A stretch of DNA of 64,000 nucleotides. Source: Colwellia sp. 1_MG-2023. GTDB lineage: Bacteria; Pseudomonadota; Gammaproteobacteria; Enterobacterales; Alteromonadaceae. Where the stretch lies: the NCBI RefSeq assembly GCF_030546755.1, contig NZ_JAUOPE010000004.1, positions 62,001-126,000 of the forward strand, in the 5' to 3' direction. This document shows, in pieces, positions 1 to 9,790 of the stretch; position 1 is the first letter of the stretch, and each line of letters begins with the position of its first letter. The translations under genes were made by a program, and so were the position numbers. The notes under the pieces were generated by a model. It did no database searches and was not told where the DNA came from. It saw only the letters and a list, made by a program, of their open reading frames with translations.

Positions 1-169
1 GACTTAAGTGTTGTTTTATTTGAGAAATTAGCGCTGAATTTTTTTTATTAACAAATTCGTAACCAACGGCATAATTAATTGGTGTGGCAGGAAGATGCCA
101 AAGCTGTAATTGTTTTATCGCTAAGGCGAGCTTTTGATCTGCTTGTTCAATGGAATCATGATGTTTCAC
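1..169 (-). CDS. Probable GGDEF (diguanylate cyclase) protein, N-terminal part only
   Basis: An open frame reads leftward from a GTG at 167-169 to the window edge, about 56 codons with no stop. The translation includes LPATPINYAVGYEFV, a signature I associate with the N-terminal region of marine diguanylate cyclases that carry a C-terminal GGDEF domain; the catalytic part would lie outside the window. A weak GAGG lies about 10 bases upstream of the GTG. The next in-frame upstream stop is about 30 codons away, so the start is uncertain. It is divergent from the DUF885 lipoprotein gene. Family assignment is from recall of the motif only; the fragment is too short to be certain. Confidence 0.45.
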   Translation of the reverse strand, partial: MKHHDSIEQADQKLALAIKQLQLWHLPATPINYAVGYEFVNKKNSALISQIKQHLS

Positions 170-394
170 TACTTCCAGACCTCTATTGTTACACGACAGC
201 TTTATTATTGTTATAGCGGTTATTCTGTAGCAATTTTACTTAAACTTCTATAGTAATTATTCAATAATTATTATTATTTTGTAAATATACGCATTTTTTT
301 TAAAAAATTGCACATTTTTTCAATTTTATATTATGAAACTTGAGCTTTCATCGCGGCAAATATTTGATAAAGTGGTGTCATAATTTTTCTTTGA

Positions 395-2170
395 ATGAAC
401 AAAATGAAATACGTTATCTCTTTTTATTGCCTTTTTCTTGTTGCCGCTTGTGGCCAATTACCGAAAGATACTAGTCGTTGGAATAGCTTGGCGCTTCGCG
501 AAGTGATCAATGAATATCATCAATACCAAAAAACATTAAGCCCTTTTAGTCAACCTGGTGTTGCTGATAATAATGCGCGCTTACCCGACCTTTCAGCTGC
601 GGTTTTATTAAAAAATTACCAAGGTAAGCAAAAGATTTACCAAAAACTATTAAAAATAGATCGTGAAAGTCTCTCTCAAAATGATCAAATAAATTGGTCA
701 GTACTTGCCTATAAAATAAAAGATCAGCTAGACAGTTATGTCAATAAAGAGCATTACATGCCGCTTACTGCTGAATCAGGGTTTCATGTAGGGATTAGTT
801 GGATTAATAAACGTGTGCCATTTAAAGTTGAACAGGATTACCGCGATTATATAAAACGAATGTCGGCTTTACCTAGGTACTTTGATCAACAAATGGCTTG
901 GATGGATTTGGGGATACAAGAAGGCATCACTCAGCCGGCAGTTGTGTTAATTGGTTTTGAAGAGTCGATAAAAGCATTTATTAAAGAAGATGTTACTGAA
1001 AGTGAGTTTTATCAACCCTTTAAGAAAATGCCAAAACATTTTGATGCGAAACTTACGGCAGAATTAAGAGCGCAAGCACAGAAAATTATTAAAGAAAATG
1101 TCATTACGAGTTACCAAAAATACTATGAATATATGGTGAATGTCTATCAGCCAAATGGTCGAAAAAATATTGCGGCTAACTCATTGCCTAATGGTGAACA
1201 TTACTATAATAATCGAGTTGAACATTATACAACACTTGCCTTGAGCGCAGATGAAGTTCATCAAAAAGGCTTAGAGGAAGTTGCACGTATTCGAGCTGAA
1301 ATGGAAGAAATAATCACTTCTGTTGGTTTTCAAGGTGATTTTGCTAGCTTTGTAGAATTTTTACGTACCGATCCGCAATTTTATGCAAAAACTCCCGAAG
1401 CATTATTAAAAGAAGCATCATTTATTGCCAAAAAGATGGATGCAAAATTACCAAGCTTGTTTAAAAAGCTCCCGCGTACACCCTATGGAGTGATGGCAGT
1501 ACCTGCTAGCATTGCGCCTAAGTATACCACAGGGCGATATGCTGGCCCTTCAAGAGATGATCAGCCGGGAAATTATTGGGTAAATACCTACCGTCTAGAT
1601 CGTCGTCCTCTTTATGTTTTGGAAGCATTAACCTTGCATGAAGCGGTACCAGGACATCATCTACAAGGTTCTTTAGCGAAAGAAATGAAGAATGTTCCAG
1701 AATTTCGCAATAACACTTATATTTCTGCTTTTGGCGAAGGTTGGGGATTATATTCAGAATATTTAGGGTTAGAGGCTGGTTTTTATCAAGACCCATATAG
1801 CAATTTTGGTCGTTTAACTTATGAAATGTGGCGCGCTTGTCGATTAGTTGTTGATACAGGCATGCACAGTAAGGGCTGGAGTCGCGAGCAAGCTTTGTCA
1901 TTTTTAGCGGATAATACAGCACTATCATTACATAATGTGAAAACGGAAATCGATCGATATATTTCATGGCCAGGTCAGGCACTTTCATACAAAATTGGTG
2001 AATTAACCATTAAACGATTACGTAAAAAAGCTGAAGATACTTTAGGAGCTGCGTTTGATTTACGTGAGTTTCATGACGAAGTGCTGAAAAATGGTTCAAT
2101 GCCATTATCAATGTTAGAGCAAGTAATTACTCAATATATTACAGAGCAGAAATTAAAAAATAGAAGATAA
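395..2170 (+). CDS. DUF885 family zinc-peptidase-like lipoprotein
   Basis: Likely a metal-dependent peptidase anchored to the cell envelope. The N-terminus has a short charged region, a hydrophobic segment and a lipobox (LVAAC, Cys at residue 19), so it should be exported and lipidated. DUF885 hallmarks are visible: HEAVPGHH near residue 415 (HExxxHH-type metal-binding site) and FGEGWGLYSEYLG about 35 residues later, supplying a further acidic ligand. Length, 591 aa, is normal for the family. The start could be the ATG at 395 or 404; neither has a good ribosome binding site. The gene stands alone, and an antisense RNA from the riboswitch promoter downstream could run into its 3' end. Substrate cannot be inferred. 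Confidence 0.88.
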   Translation: MNKMKYVISFYCLFLVAACGQLPKDTSRWNSLALREVINEYHQYQKTLSPFSQPGVADNNARLPDLSAAVLLKNYQGKQKIYQKLLKIDRESLSQNDQINWSVLAYKIKDQLDSYVNKEHYMPLTAESGFHVGISWINKRVPFKVEQDYRDYIKRMSALPRYFDQQMAWMDLGIQEGITQPAVVLIGFEESIKAFIKEDVTESEFYQPFKKMPKHFDAKLTAELRAQAQKIIKENVITSYQKYYEYMVNVYQPNGRKNIAANSLPNGEHYYNNRVEHYTTLALSADEVHQKGLEEVARIRAEMEEIITSVGFQGDFASFVEFLRTDPQFYAKTPEALLKEASFIAKKMDAKLPSLFKKLPRTPYGVMAVPASIAPKYTTGRYAGPSRDDQPGNYWVNTYRLDRRPLYVLEALTLHEAVPGHHLQGSLAKEMKNVPEFRNNTYISAFGEGWGLYSEYLGLEAGFYQDPYSNFGRLTYEMWRACRLVVDTGMHSKGWSREQALSFLADNTALSLHNVKTEIDRYISWPGQALSYKIGELTIKRLRKKAEDTLGAAFDLREFHDEVLKNGSMPLSMLEQVITQYITEQKLKNRR

Positions 2171-2252
2171 TAATTAAGGGACAAGGGAAGCACGCAAAGT
2201 ACACAGCAGGAAATAGATAGAGTCTGCTAAATATAGACAAGCCCCCACTATA

Positions 2253-2347
2253 TCTAAATTTGGTAGTTCCGCTATCATAGGTTTCCCTTTAGACCGGTAA
2301 CTTTGCGTCTCTAGCTTTCGCTAGATTTGCCCTTATCGAGCTTTAGA
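2253..2347 (-). ncRNA. c-di-GMP-I (GEMM-I) riboswitch aptamer
   Basis: Read on the minus strand, this shows the GEMM-I core in order: AGGGCAAA, a P2 stem TCTAGC-GAAA-GCTAGA with a GNRA tetraloop, the junction GACGCAAAG, then a P3 helix whose base GTTaCC pairs with GGAAC and which contains the CGGTCTAAAGG segment corresponding to the tetraloop receptor. A P1 helix is formed by TCTAAA (2342-2347) with TTTAGA (2253-2258). These are the conserved elements of the Vibrio Vc2-type aptamer. A consensus promoter lies just upstream. No minus-strand gene follows; transcription would enter the DUF885 gene antisense. A short hairpin (ATATAG/CTATAT) follows the aptamer, but I see no clear U-tract terminator. 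Confidence 0.88.
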
Positions 2348-2359
2348 AGCTCTAAAAAC

Positions 2360-2387
2360 ATTATAAGCTATGAAGCTTGCTTGTAAA
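2360..2387 (-). promoter_or_regulatory. Sigma-70 promoter of the riboswitch RNA
   Basis: On the minus strand TTTACA (2382-2387) and TATAAT (2360-2365) are separated by 16 bp. The -10 is a perfect consensus and the -35 matches 5 of 6. The predicted start near 2353 is only about six bases before P1 of the riboswitch, as expected for a dedicated promoter. Confidence 0.7.
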
Positions 2388-2473
2388 CCTTTATCATTGA
2401 TAATGTAAAATCAGCCGCCAAAAGCGGAAGGATATTTTTTCTAAATGATTGAATAAACGAGAAAATTTAAGGT

Positions 2474-4339
2474 ATGTCTGTAAATAAATTATTATTATTA
2501 ATATTACTCTTACAGGTTAGTTATTCGGCTAACACCTACGCGGCTGATGAAAATTTAACAATTATTGAACAAAATATTAGTAAAGTTGAACGCTTGTTTT
2601 TAACCGATCCTGAACAATTAGATAACGACGAAGTGGTGCAGTTATCTCAAGATATTATTCAAAATAGAACCTTTTATGAAAATAACACCGTTGGAAAAGT
2701 ATTTAGTTTATTAGCGGACGCGGCAACGAATAAAGGGGATTTATCTCGCGCCATGCAATTTTCACTTGATGGTGAAAGCTTAACTAATATTGATGTCTCT
2801 TTACGGCTGACATTAATGCTGAAAATAACTTCAGGATATTATTTTCGTGGCAAGTTCAAACAAGCTCAGCAAATGGCTGAAGAATCCGTTAACTTAGCGA
2901 CACAATTGAATAATCCTACTTTTTTAGTAAAAGCATTAAGTTATCGTTCAATGACTAATGCTTTAAATCTTAACCATCAGCAAGCCTTTTCAGATCTAGA
3001 ACGCGTAAAACAATATTTAACAAAGCATCAAGAGTTTTCGGATCATCTTGCCGTATTAAATGTGATAGCCAATGCCTATTTTTATACTGGCGATTATCAA
3101 ACCTCAGTTACCTTGTATAATCGAATTTTGAAGCTTCGTTACGATTTATCTAAAGTTAATAATATTGAAAGTACTTATACTGATTTAGCGAGATCTTATT
3201 TAAGCTTAGGGCGTTTAGACGATGCTCATCATGGTTTTTGGAAAGCGATTACACTTGCGGAAAAGAAAGAGGCACCTATCAGAGTCGCCTATGGAAAAAT
3301 GGGCTTGGGGCAGGTTTTGTACCGGCAAAATAAAGCAGAAAAATCATTAGAGCAATTGCTAGTCGCTAAAACACTTTTTCATGGCCAAAATTTATCTTTA
3401 CCTTATTTAACAACACTGATTTATTTAGCAAAAGCGAGTCAACTACTTAACAAAAATGAGATTGCCTTTCAATATTTGAAAGAAGCTGAATTGGTTGCTG
3501 AGCGTGTCGAATTAACTCATGAGCAAATTGAACTATATGCTTTACTAGCAACTATGTACCAGAACAAACAATTGTTCGAAAAAGCCTTAATCGCTCAAGT
3601 TAAATATACTGAGCTGTTAAAGAAGTTTAGTTTATCAAAGCAAAAACTGTTTAACATGATGGATGCTGAAACACTGGCAACGGAAAAACGTCGAGATTTA
3701 TCACTAGGTATGGCGGAAGAAACTGATTTAAAAAGTCAGTTTACTCAAAAATATCAGCAACAAAAAAATATTATCATTTTCTTAATTGCTATCATCGTAT
3801 TATTGTTTTGCTTATTATTATTTTTAGGGTTTAGAACCCGCGCATTAAGACTTAATCAGCAGTACGACGATGTTGAGAAACCGCTAGATTATCTTGCAAG
3901 TCCTTCGCAAACGAAAAAGTTTTATCAACAACATTTTAAAATGGCGAGAAAGTATGAATATCCGTTAATTGTCGGTTATTTTTCTATTGATAATTGGCAA
4001 GAATTAGAATTTCAATTTAGCAAACGTGTGATCGCAGAAGTTTCTCGTACTATTTCGACATTAGTGAATGAATATCGTGGTGAATTTGACCAAGTCGGAC
4101 TCATTAATCAAGGCGAATATTTATTTTTATGCCCACATCAAGATAGCCAATATTTGAAAGAAGTTTTTGAGAAATTAACTGAGGCATTAAAGGTGCAATT
4201 TTTCGCAAATTTGGGTGAGTTTTCCATTAAAATTGGCTACGATTACCAGTCTCCAGGTGTTCAAGATATTGATCCGTATATATTCTTATCACGGTTGAGT
4301 GAGTCAACTCGAGCTGAGTATAGTAGTTATAAAAATTAG
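2474..4339 (+). CDS. TPR-repeat membrane protein with degenerate GGDEF domain
   Basis: Residues 1-24 form a signal peptide. Residues about 30-410 are helical TPR-like repeats (for example the YFYTGDY, SLGRLDDA and LYRQNKAEKSLEQ units), probably periplasmic. A transmembrane helix follows at about 433-454 and a cytoplasmic domain at about 475-621. That last domain has the length and strand pattern of a GGDEF domain, but the signature is replaced by INQGEYLF, so catalytic activity is not expected; it may bind a partner or be vestigial. The start ATG has AAGG immediately upstream. The next gene begins 8 bases after the stop, so the two are probably co-transcribed. The promoter region is shared with the divergent c-di-GMP riboswitch. 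Confidence 0.72.
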   Translation: MSVNKLLLLILLLQVSYSANTYAADENLTIIEQNISKVERLFLTDPEQLDNDEVVQLSQDIIQNRTFYENNTVGKVFSLLADAATNKGDLSRAMQFSLDGESLTNIDVSLRLTLMLKITSGYYFRGKFKQAQQMAEESVNLATQLNNPTFLVKALSYRSMTNALNLNHQQAFSDLERVKQYLTKHQEFSDHLAVLNVIANAYFYTGDYQTSVTLYNRILKLRYDLSKVNNIESTYTDLARSYLSLGRLDDAHHGFWKAITLAEKKEAPIRVAYGKMGLGQVLYRQNKAEKSLEQLLVAKTLFHGQNLSLPYLTTLIYLAKASQLLNKNEIAFQYLKEAELVAERVELTHEQIELYALLATMYQNKQLFEKALIAQVKYTELLKKFSLSKQKLFNMMDAETLATEKRRDLSLGMAEETDLKSQFTQKYQQQKNIIIFLIAIIVLLFCLLLFLGFRTRALRLNQQYDDVEKPLDYLASPSQTKKFYQQHFKMARKYEYPLIVGYFSIDNWQELEFQFSKRVIAEVSRTISTLVNEYRGEFDQVGLINQGEYLFLCPHQDSQYLKEVFEKLTEALKVQFFANLGEFSIKIGYDYQSPGVQDIDPYIFLSRLSESTRAEYSSYKN

Positions 4340-4347
4340 GCGTATTT

Positions 4348-4821
4348 ATGATATTTAGTCTTTTCATTGTTATCGTTTTTGTTGTGCTGAGCGTTTATTA
4401 TTATTTCCGTTCAGAAAAATTAGCTGTGGAATTAAAAGGTATAAAAAAAGAAGCTAGCATTATTAAAAAAGAATCAAAAGTGATGATTGACGCTTTTGCC
4501 ATAGTTGTCAAAAAGAATGAAGATTTTATCCATTTCAGATTTAAAGCAGCGCAAGAAAATTGTAAAGACAATGAGCTAATAGTTTTACTTACGCCTTTAG
4601 TGACAAACTATGCGACGATTTGTCGGGAAAGTCTTCGCGGCAAAGATGAAATGCATAAAATTGCGAAAAAATGTTGTGAAAATTACCAGTCTGGTAGCTT
4701 TAAACGTTTGACTATTTATATTAATTCACAAGAAAGCCATATTAAGCGTGCGTGGAATAGCAACAACCTTAAAGGTTTTGTCACTTTTATGGAAAGCATG
4801 GTACTTTCATTAAAACCGTAA
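4348..4821 (+). CDS. Small single-pass membrane protein, unknown function
   Basis: Not recognised. Residues 1-20 are a strongly hydrophobic anchor, followed by a lysine-rich, coiled-coil-like segment (about 25-55) and a mixed helical cytoplasmic domain with a CC pair (KKCCEN) near residue 109. It follows the TPR/degenerate-GGDEF gene by 8 bases and likely shares its transcript, so it may act with that membrane protein. There is no enzymatic motif. Confidence 0.6.
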   Translation: MIFSLFIVIVFVVLSVYYYFRSEKLAVELKGIKKEASIIKKESKVMIDAFAIVVKKNEDFIHFRFKAAQENCKDNELIVLLTPLVTNYATICRESLRGKDEMHKIAKKCCENYQSGSFKRLTIYINSQESHIKRAWNSNNLKGFVTFMESMVLSLKP

Positions 4822-4886
4822 ATCGCTTAAACCATAAATATAAACCAGAGCAAGAAATTTAACCGCGAAAGATCAACAGCTCCTAG

Positions 4887-6908
4887 TTATTTAGGTTTGT
4901 TTTTTAACATTTCACGTAAATTTGCTACCCCCATTTTTGCTGTTTGTTCTTTTTGTTCTTGGCTTTTTTTCACTTGGCTTAACTCCCATTTTAAATCATC
5001 TTGCGGGAGTTCATGCAAGAATCGACTGGCTTCGGTGCGAGCGACTTCACCAAACTGTCGGCGTTCGCGAGCATAGGTAAAGATCAATTCACGCTGTGCT
5101 CGGGTGATCCCTACGTAGGCAAGTCTACGTTCTTCTTCAACATTGCCTTCATCGATACTGGTTTGATGCGGTAATAAACCTTCTTCCATACCAATTAAAA
5201 AAACAAAAGGGAATTCTAAGCCTTTTGATGCATGTAAGGTCATCAGCTGTACTTGATCACTTTCTTCTTCATCTTCATTACGTTCCATCATGTCACGTAA
5301 AGTTAGCCTAGTTACAACTTGGGCAAGCGTCATCGGATCTTCATCTTCATCACCTTCAAGCATTTGTTGTACCCAACTAAATAACTGTGTGACATTTTTC
5401 ATGCGCATTTCTGCCGCTTTGGCACTGGGTGACGTGTCGTATAACCAATCTTCATAGTTAATTTCACGTACCATAGCGCGTAAAACCGCAGGAGTGTCGC
5501 CACGTTCAGCATGGTCAGCCGTTTCTACTATCCATTGAGTAAAACGTTGTACGGCAGCTAAACCTCTGCCTTGCAGATGTTGCTCTAAACCCAATTCAAA
5601 ACTTGCAGCAAACATACTGATTTGACGCATATTCGCGTAACTACCGAGCTTTTCTAAGGTGGTTGGTCCTATTTCTCGACGCGGTACATTAACGATGCGA
5701 AGAAAGGCATTGTCGTCGTCAGGATTCACTAGTACGCGTAAAAACGCCATCATATCTTTAATTTCAGAACGTGAGAAAAACGAGGTGCCGCCGCTAATTT
5801 TATAAGGAATTCGGTTGGTCATTAACGCTTTTTCAAGCAAACGAGATTGATGATTGCCTCGATAGAGTATGGCGTAATCTTTAAATTTAGATCGGTTTAA
5901 AAAACGATGACCAATGAGTTCACCTACCACTCTTTCAACTTCATGCTCTTCATTTTTTGTTTGGACAACCCTAAGCTCAACCCCATAATTTAGCTCACTA
6001 AATAAAGCTTTGTCGTACACATGTGGGTTATTGGCGATCAGTATATTGGCGCATTTTAAAATGCGGCCACTTGAGCGATAATTTTGTTCAAGCTTAATTA
6101 ATTTAAGCTGAGGGAAATCTTCTCCTAAAAGCACTAAGTTTTGAGGTTTAGCGCCACGCCAAGAATAAATAGATTGGTCATCATCACCTACCACGGTTAA
6201 TAATCCTTTTTCACCGGTGATAAGTTTCACTAATTCATATTGACTTGCATTAGTATCTTGATATTCATCAACCAACATATATTGTATTTTTTGCTGCCAA
6301 CGTGCTTTTACTTCAGGAAAGTTTTTTAACAATAAAGTAGGAATTAAAATTAAATCATCGAAATCTAGCGCGTTATAGGCTTTCATATGCTTTTGATACA
6401 TCGCATAAAACTCAGCATACATTTTAGTGTCGGCATCACTAGCCATTTTGATTGCGCTATCAGGCAGCAAGAGATCATTCTTCCAGTTTGAAATCATACT
6501 TTGCAATTTGCTCAGTAAATCTTTATCGCCGTCTAACTCGTCTTGAGTGAGCTCTTTTAGTAATGCCAAAGTGTCTTGATCATCAAAAAGAGTGAAGCCG
6601 GGCTTGTAGCCTAAGGTTTTAATTTCTTTACGAACAATATCTAAGCCTAATGAATGAAAGGTTGAAACCGTTAAGCCTCGAGTGAGCGCTTTATCTAACA
6701 TGTTAACCACACGTTCTTTCATTTCTCGGGCGGCTTTATTGGTAAAGGTTACTGCGGCAATGTTTTTAGCTTTGTAATCGCACTTTTGAATAAGATAAGC
6801 AATTTTTTGGCAAATAACCCCAGTTTTTCCACTACCGGCACCTGCCAAAACAAGGCAAGGGCCACTGACATATTTTACTGCTTCATTTTGTCCAGGGTTA
6901 AGTTTCAT
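4887..6908 (-). CDS. rep: ATP-dependent DNA helicase Rep
   Basis: A 3'-5' SF1A helicase that helps restart and move replication forks through protein barriers. Length is 673 aa, as in E. coli Rep. Motifs appear in order: Q-motif LNPGQNEAV, Walker A AGAGSGKT (about 22-29), [10 protein letters not shown] (Ia), LVDEYQDTN (II, about 214), [13 protein letters not shown] (III), [10 protein letters not shown] (IV), [12 protein letters not shown] (V) and [13 protein letters not shown] (VI). UvrD would be about 50 residues longer and differs at the C-terminus. It is a single gene, divergent from ubiK. Confidence 0.96.
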   Translation of the reverse strand: MKLNPGQNEAVKYVSGPCLVLAGAGSGKTGVICQKIAYLIQKCDYKAKNIAAVTFTNKAAREMKERVVNMLDKALTRGLTVSTFHSLGLDIVRKEIKTLGYKPGFTLFDDQDTLALLKELTQDELDGDKDLLSKLQSMISNWKNDLLLPDSAIKMASDADTKMYAEFYAMYQKHMKAYNALDFDDLILIPTLLLKNFPEVKARWQQKIQYMLVDEYQDTNASQYELVKLITGEKGLLTVVGDDDQSIYSWRGAKPQNLVLLGEDFPQLKLIKLEQNYRSSGRILKCANILIANNPHVYDKALFSELNYGVELRVVQTKNEEHEVERVVGELIGHRFLNRSKFKDYAILYRGNHQSRLLEKALMTNRIPYKISGGTSFFSRSEIKDMMAFLRVLVNPDDDNAFLRIVNVPRREIGPTTLEKLGSYANMRQISMFAASFELGLEQHLQGRGLAAVQRFTQWIVETADHAERGDTPAVLRAMVREINYEDWLYDTSPSAKAAEMRMKNVTQLFSWVQQMLEGDEDEDPMTLAQVVTRLTLRDMMERNEDEEESDQVQLMTLHASKGLEFPFVFLIGMEEGLLPHQTSIDEGNVEEERRLAYVGITRAQRELIFTYARERRQFGEVARTEASRFLHELPQDDLKWELSQVKKSQEQKEQTAKMGVANLREMLKNKPK

Positions 6909-7048
6909 TATTTTTAATAAATGTGTTCGATAAAAGCTAAAGGGCGGTGATTTTACCTTGTTTACTTTAAACCGTATAGTGAATTAGACGTTGGCAAAAC
7001 GGTTATTTGTATTACAATAGCCTGATAGGTTTTCGACAGGTTCAAATA

Positions 7049-7303
7049 ATGATTAATGCCAAAAAAATTGAAGATATCGCCAAACAAGTCACAGACGCTA
7101 TTCCTCCAGGTTTGAAAAATATTGCGGCAGATTTTGAAGATAAAACAAAAACGGTTTTACAACGCAAACTTTCGCAATTAGACGTCGTTTCTCGTGAAGA
7201 ATTTGATGTGCAAACCCAAGTCTTATTAAAAACGCGTGAAAAAATAGCGCAATTAGAAACAAAAATTGCTGAAATAGAAGCTAAGTTTTCTGAAGAAAGT
7301 TAA
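7049..7303 (+). CDS. ubiK: Ubiquinone biosynthesis accessory factor UbiK (BMFP family)
   Basis: A small accessory factor of the soluble ubiquinone biosynthesis complex, proposed to bind lipid and UbiJ. The 84-aa product begins MINAKKIEDIAKQ and ends in a coiled coil (about 52-80) with heptad leucines and isoleucines, typical of YqiC/BMFP proteins. The ATG at 7049 is chosen over an upstream frame extension because ACAGG lies 8 bases before it and the family starts here. A perfect 11-bp inverted repeat follows the stop. Confidence 0.9.
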   Translation: MINAKKIEDIAKQVTDAIPPGLKNIAADFEDKTKTVLQRKLSQLDVVSREEFDVQTQVLLKTREKIAQLETKIAEIEAKFSEES

Positions 7304-7331
7304 GACAAATTTTATATTTATTTGTCTTAAC
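7299..7331. terminator. Inverted repeat between convergent genes, weak terminator
   Basis: GTTAAGACAAA (7299-7309) and TTTGTCTTAAC (7321-7331) form a perfect 11-bp stem with an 11-base loop, between convergent ubiK and the VOC gene. It is AT-rich and lacks a strong T tract, so termination may be partial. Confidence 0.45.
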
Positions 7332-7348
7332 TCACATTACCCTGAGCT

Positions 7349-7717
7349 TTAAGCTTCGTCATTTACAATTGACCAAACGGCTAACTCGTTACCGCTAGGC
7401 TCAATAAAATGAAAACGTCTACCGCCGGGGAAATCAAATATAGCTTGTGATATTTGACCGCCAGCTTGCTCTACATTTTCCTGTGTTTGCTCTAGGTTTT
7501 CGCTCAACAGCACAAGTAAAGCTGAACCATTTGCGGTGGTTGATTTTAGGTCTGCACGATAAAAACCACCATCAAGTCCTTGATCACTAAAAGAAGTATA
7601 ATCAGGGCCGTAATCAACAAATGACCAATTAAATGCTGTTTGGAAAAATTGCTTGGTTGCTTGAATATCTTGTGCAGGAAATTCCACGTAATTTAATTTT
7701 TCATTTTTATTGTTCAT
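7349..7717 (-). CDS. VOC (glyoxalase/bleomycin resistance) family protein
   Basis: A single-domain VOC protein of 122 aa beginning LNYVEFPAQDIQATKQFF and ending with GGRRFHFIEPSGNELAVWS, where the second beta-alpha-beta-beta-beta unit carries the usual metal-ligand Glu (GNELAVW). Members include dioxygenases, lyases and antibiotic-binding proteins; the substrate cannot be told from sequence. It is convergent with ubiK and has no operon partner. Confidence 0.85.
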   Translation of the reverse strand: MNNKNEKLNYVEFPAQDIQATKQFFQTAFNWSFVDYGPDYTSFSDQGLDGGFYRADLKSTTANGSALLVLLSENLEQTQENVEQAGGQISQAIFDFPGGRRFHFIEPSGNELAVWSIVNDEA

Positions 7718-7997
7718 AAATTATCTACCAATGGTTTGCATGTTTTGCAAAGTGTATGAATAAAATCATCTTTTTTCACCTTTAATTTATAGGACTGCTG
7801 GCAGCACATGAAAAAATATAAGGTTAATGAATATTAAGCCATTGAGTTACAGGTGACTGAAATAAAAACCTTTATTCAACTCTCGCCATTTTATGCTTAT
7901 AATCGTGCTAAAATACTATTAACGACTTGAAGCATTTTTGATAAGCCACGGATACGGTATTTAGCAACTTAACAAAATACTGGGTTTAATTTTAATT

Positions 7998-9788
7998 ATG
8001 CTGAATTTTAGCAAATACATGACTAAGAATGCAGGGTGCGAACCTATCAACAATAGTCGATTATTTCTCTATTCTTTACGCTACTTTTCAATATTATTTC
8101 TTTTAACGATTAATTTTAGCAGTAAAGCTGACACGTTAACCTTACCTGAATTTAAAGAAGGTACATTAGGTAATTATCTTCACTATTTCCAAGAAACTAA
8201 TGCGCGATTAGCGCTTAACGAAGCACAGCAAAAGTTTTACCAATCAAACGTTAACAAAGGATCTAGTCATTCTATTTCATTGGGTATTGACGTTGCACCT
8301 GTGTGGATGAAATTTACCGTAAATAACACGAGCGAATTAGCCGAATCGTATCGGTTATCCGTTGAAACCCCATGGCTTGACTATATTGACACTTGGTTAG
8401 TTCACGAAGGTAACGTTATTCAACATATACAAGGTGGTGATGCTTATCCTTATGAACAAAGACCTATGCCCTATCGATTTTATGCATTTGAACATAGCTT
8501 TGCTCCAGGAAAAACAGAAGTTTTCTATCGTATTGAAACAAAAGGCCCTATGGCTATTCCTATACATTACAGTACGGTGCAAAATGCGATAAATCGAGAT
8601 ATTGCCAGTGGCTATCAATATGGCTTTTTATACGGGATTATGTTGGCGCTGGCTTTATATAATCTCGTATTGTATGTTTTTATTCGACAAAAGGAATATG
8701 GCTTATATAGCTTATATTTGATTGGTTTTGTGTTAAATAGCCTTTCATATACGGGTCAATTACACACTGTTTTTACTTACGATTTTGGTCCTTATTTTCA
8801 AGATTGGTTAGATATATTTTTAATGATCACCTATAGCGTTGCTGGATTGCATTTTGCCCGCTTATTACTGAAAACAAAATATTATGCTTTAAAACTTGAC
8901 CAATTTGTGGTCCGCACCACAATCTTTATTCCGGCGGGAATGGTGATTGGTTTTGTTTTTGATCAATTATTTTTTTCCATGGTCTTAGCTTTTTTGCTTA
9001 ATACCTGTTTCGTTATACTGTTTATTGCATTAGGTATTAGAGCGTTAATGGCAGATAAACCTTTTGCGCTAATTTTTATTCTATCGTCAGTGACAGCTGC
9101 TATTTGTATCACTATCTCTACTCTCGCAGTTGCAGGATTTTTAGTGCCTTACAATGGTTATACGTTTAAAGCTATTGAAGTGGGTATGGCATTTGAAGCG
9201 GTTTTATTGGCCGTTATTTTAGCGAGACAATTTCGTATGGCAAAACTCGACAAAATTATTGCTGAAACCTATGCTCGCACTGACGCATTAACGCAATTAA
9301 ATAACCGACGAGGTTTTCAAGAATTAACACAACCTATTTGGCAAGGTATCATTCGATCAAAAAGAGATGCTGCTATTGTGTTGTTAGATATCGACTTTTT
9401 TAAACGTTTTAATGATCAATATGGTCACGAGATTGGTGATAAAGTTTTAATAGCAGTAGCACAATGTATAAAAGAAACAGCACGAAAAGGTGACATTTTT
9501 GCTCGTTGGGGGGGAGAAGAATTTATATTGTTTTTACCTGAAACGTCCGAGAATCAGGCTTATTTGCAAGCTGAACGAATAAGAGCCGCAATAGAGCGAC
9601 TCGAAATTCAAGTAATTAAACTTCCTCTATCAGTAACGGCAAGCCTTGGGATTGCTGGCACTAGCGATGGTTATTTTCAAAATGAACCACTATCATTAAG
9701 CGCTCTTGAACCAATGATAAACTCTGCTGATCGCGCCTTATACGTAGCAAAACAGAAAGGCAAAAATCAAGTTTGCCCATCTAAATAG
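7998..9788 (+). CDS. 7TM-DISM diguanylate cyclase (GGDEF)
   Basis: Synthesises c-di-GMP from two GTP. Order of parts: N-terminal hydrophobic export segment (about 24-44), extracellular 7TMR-DISMED2-type beta domain (about 55-190), seven transmembrane helices (about 205-410), then a GGDEF domain (about 425-590). The active-site loop is RWGGEEF with TDALTQLNNRRGF at its start. An RKGD sequence five residues before the GGEEF matches the RxxD inhibitory site, so product inhibition is likely. It is a single gene, convergent with tex and separated from it by only 2 bases. The ligand of the sensor half is unknown (carbohydrate-like in related proteins). Confidence 0.92.
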   Translation: MLNFSKYMTKNAGCEPINNSRLFLYSLRYFSILFLLTINFSSKADTLTLPEFKEGTLGNYLHYFQETNARLALNEAQQKFYQSNVNKGSSHSISLGIDVAPVWMKFTVNNTSELAESYRLSVETPWLDYIDTWLVHEGNVIQHIQGGDAYPYEQRPMPYRFYAFEHSFAPGKTEVFYRIETKGPMAIPIHYSTVQNAINRDIASGYQYGFLYGIMLALALYNLVLYVFIRQKEYGLYSLYLIGFVLNSLSYTGQLHTVFTYDFGPYFQDWLDIFLMITYSVAGLHFARLLLKTKYYALKLDQFVVRTTIFIPAGMVIGFVFDQLFFSMVLAFLLNTCFVILFIALGIRALMADKPFALIFILSSVTAAICITISTLAVAGFLVPYNGYTFKAIEVGMAFEAVLLAVILARQFRMAKLDKIIAETYARTDALTQLNNRRGFQELTQPIWQGIIRSKRDAAIVLLDIDFFKRFNDQYGHEIGDKVLIAVAQCIKETARKGDIFARWGGEEFILFLPETSENQAYLQAERIRAAIERLEIQVIKLPLSVTASLGIAGTSDGYFQNEPLSLSALEPMINSADRALYVAKQKGKNQVCPSK

Positions 9789-9790
9789 CG

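Noticed and set aside
1518-1988. 156-codon minus-strand open frame inside the DUF885 gene, which could look like the riboswitch target
   Set aside because: It overlaps conserved metal-site codons of the plus-strand gene, has no family resemblance and lies more than 200 bases downstream of the aptamer without a ribosome binding site; it is a shadow frame.
2178-2200. Second GEMM-like fragment on the plus strand (AAGGGAAGCACGCAAAG)
   Set aside because: Only the CGCAAAG core is present; no P2, P3 or tetraloop receptor can be built around it.
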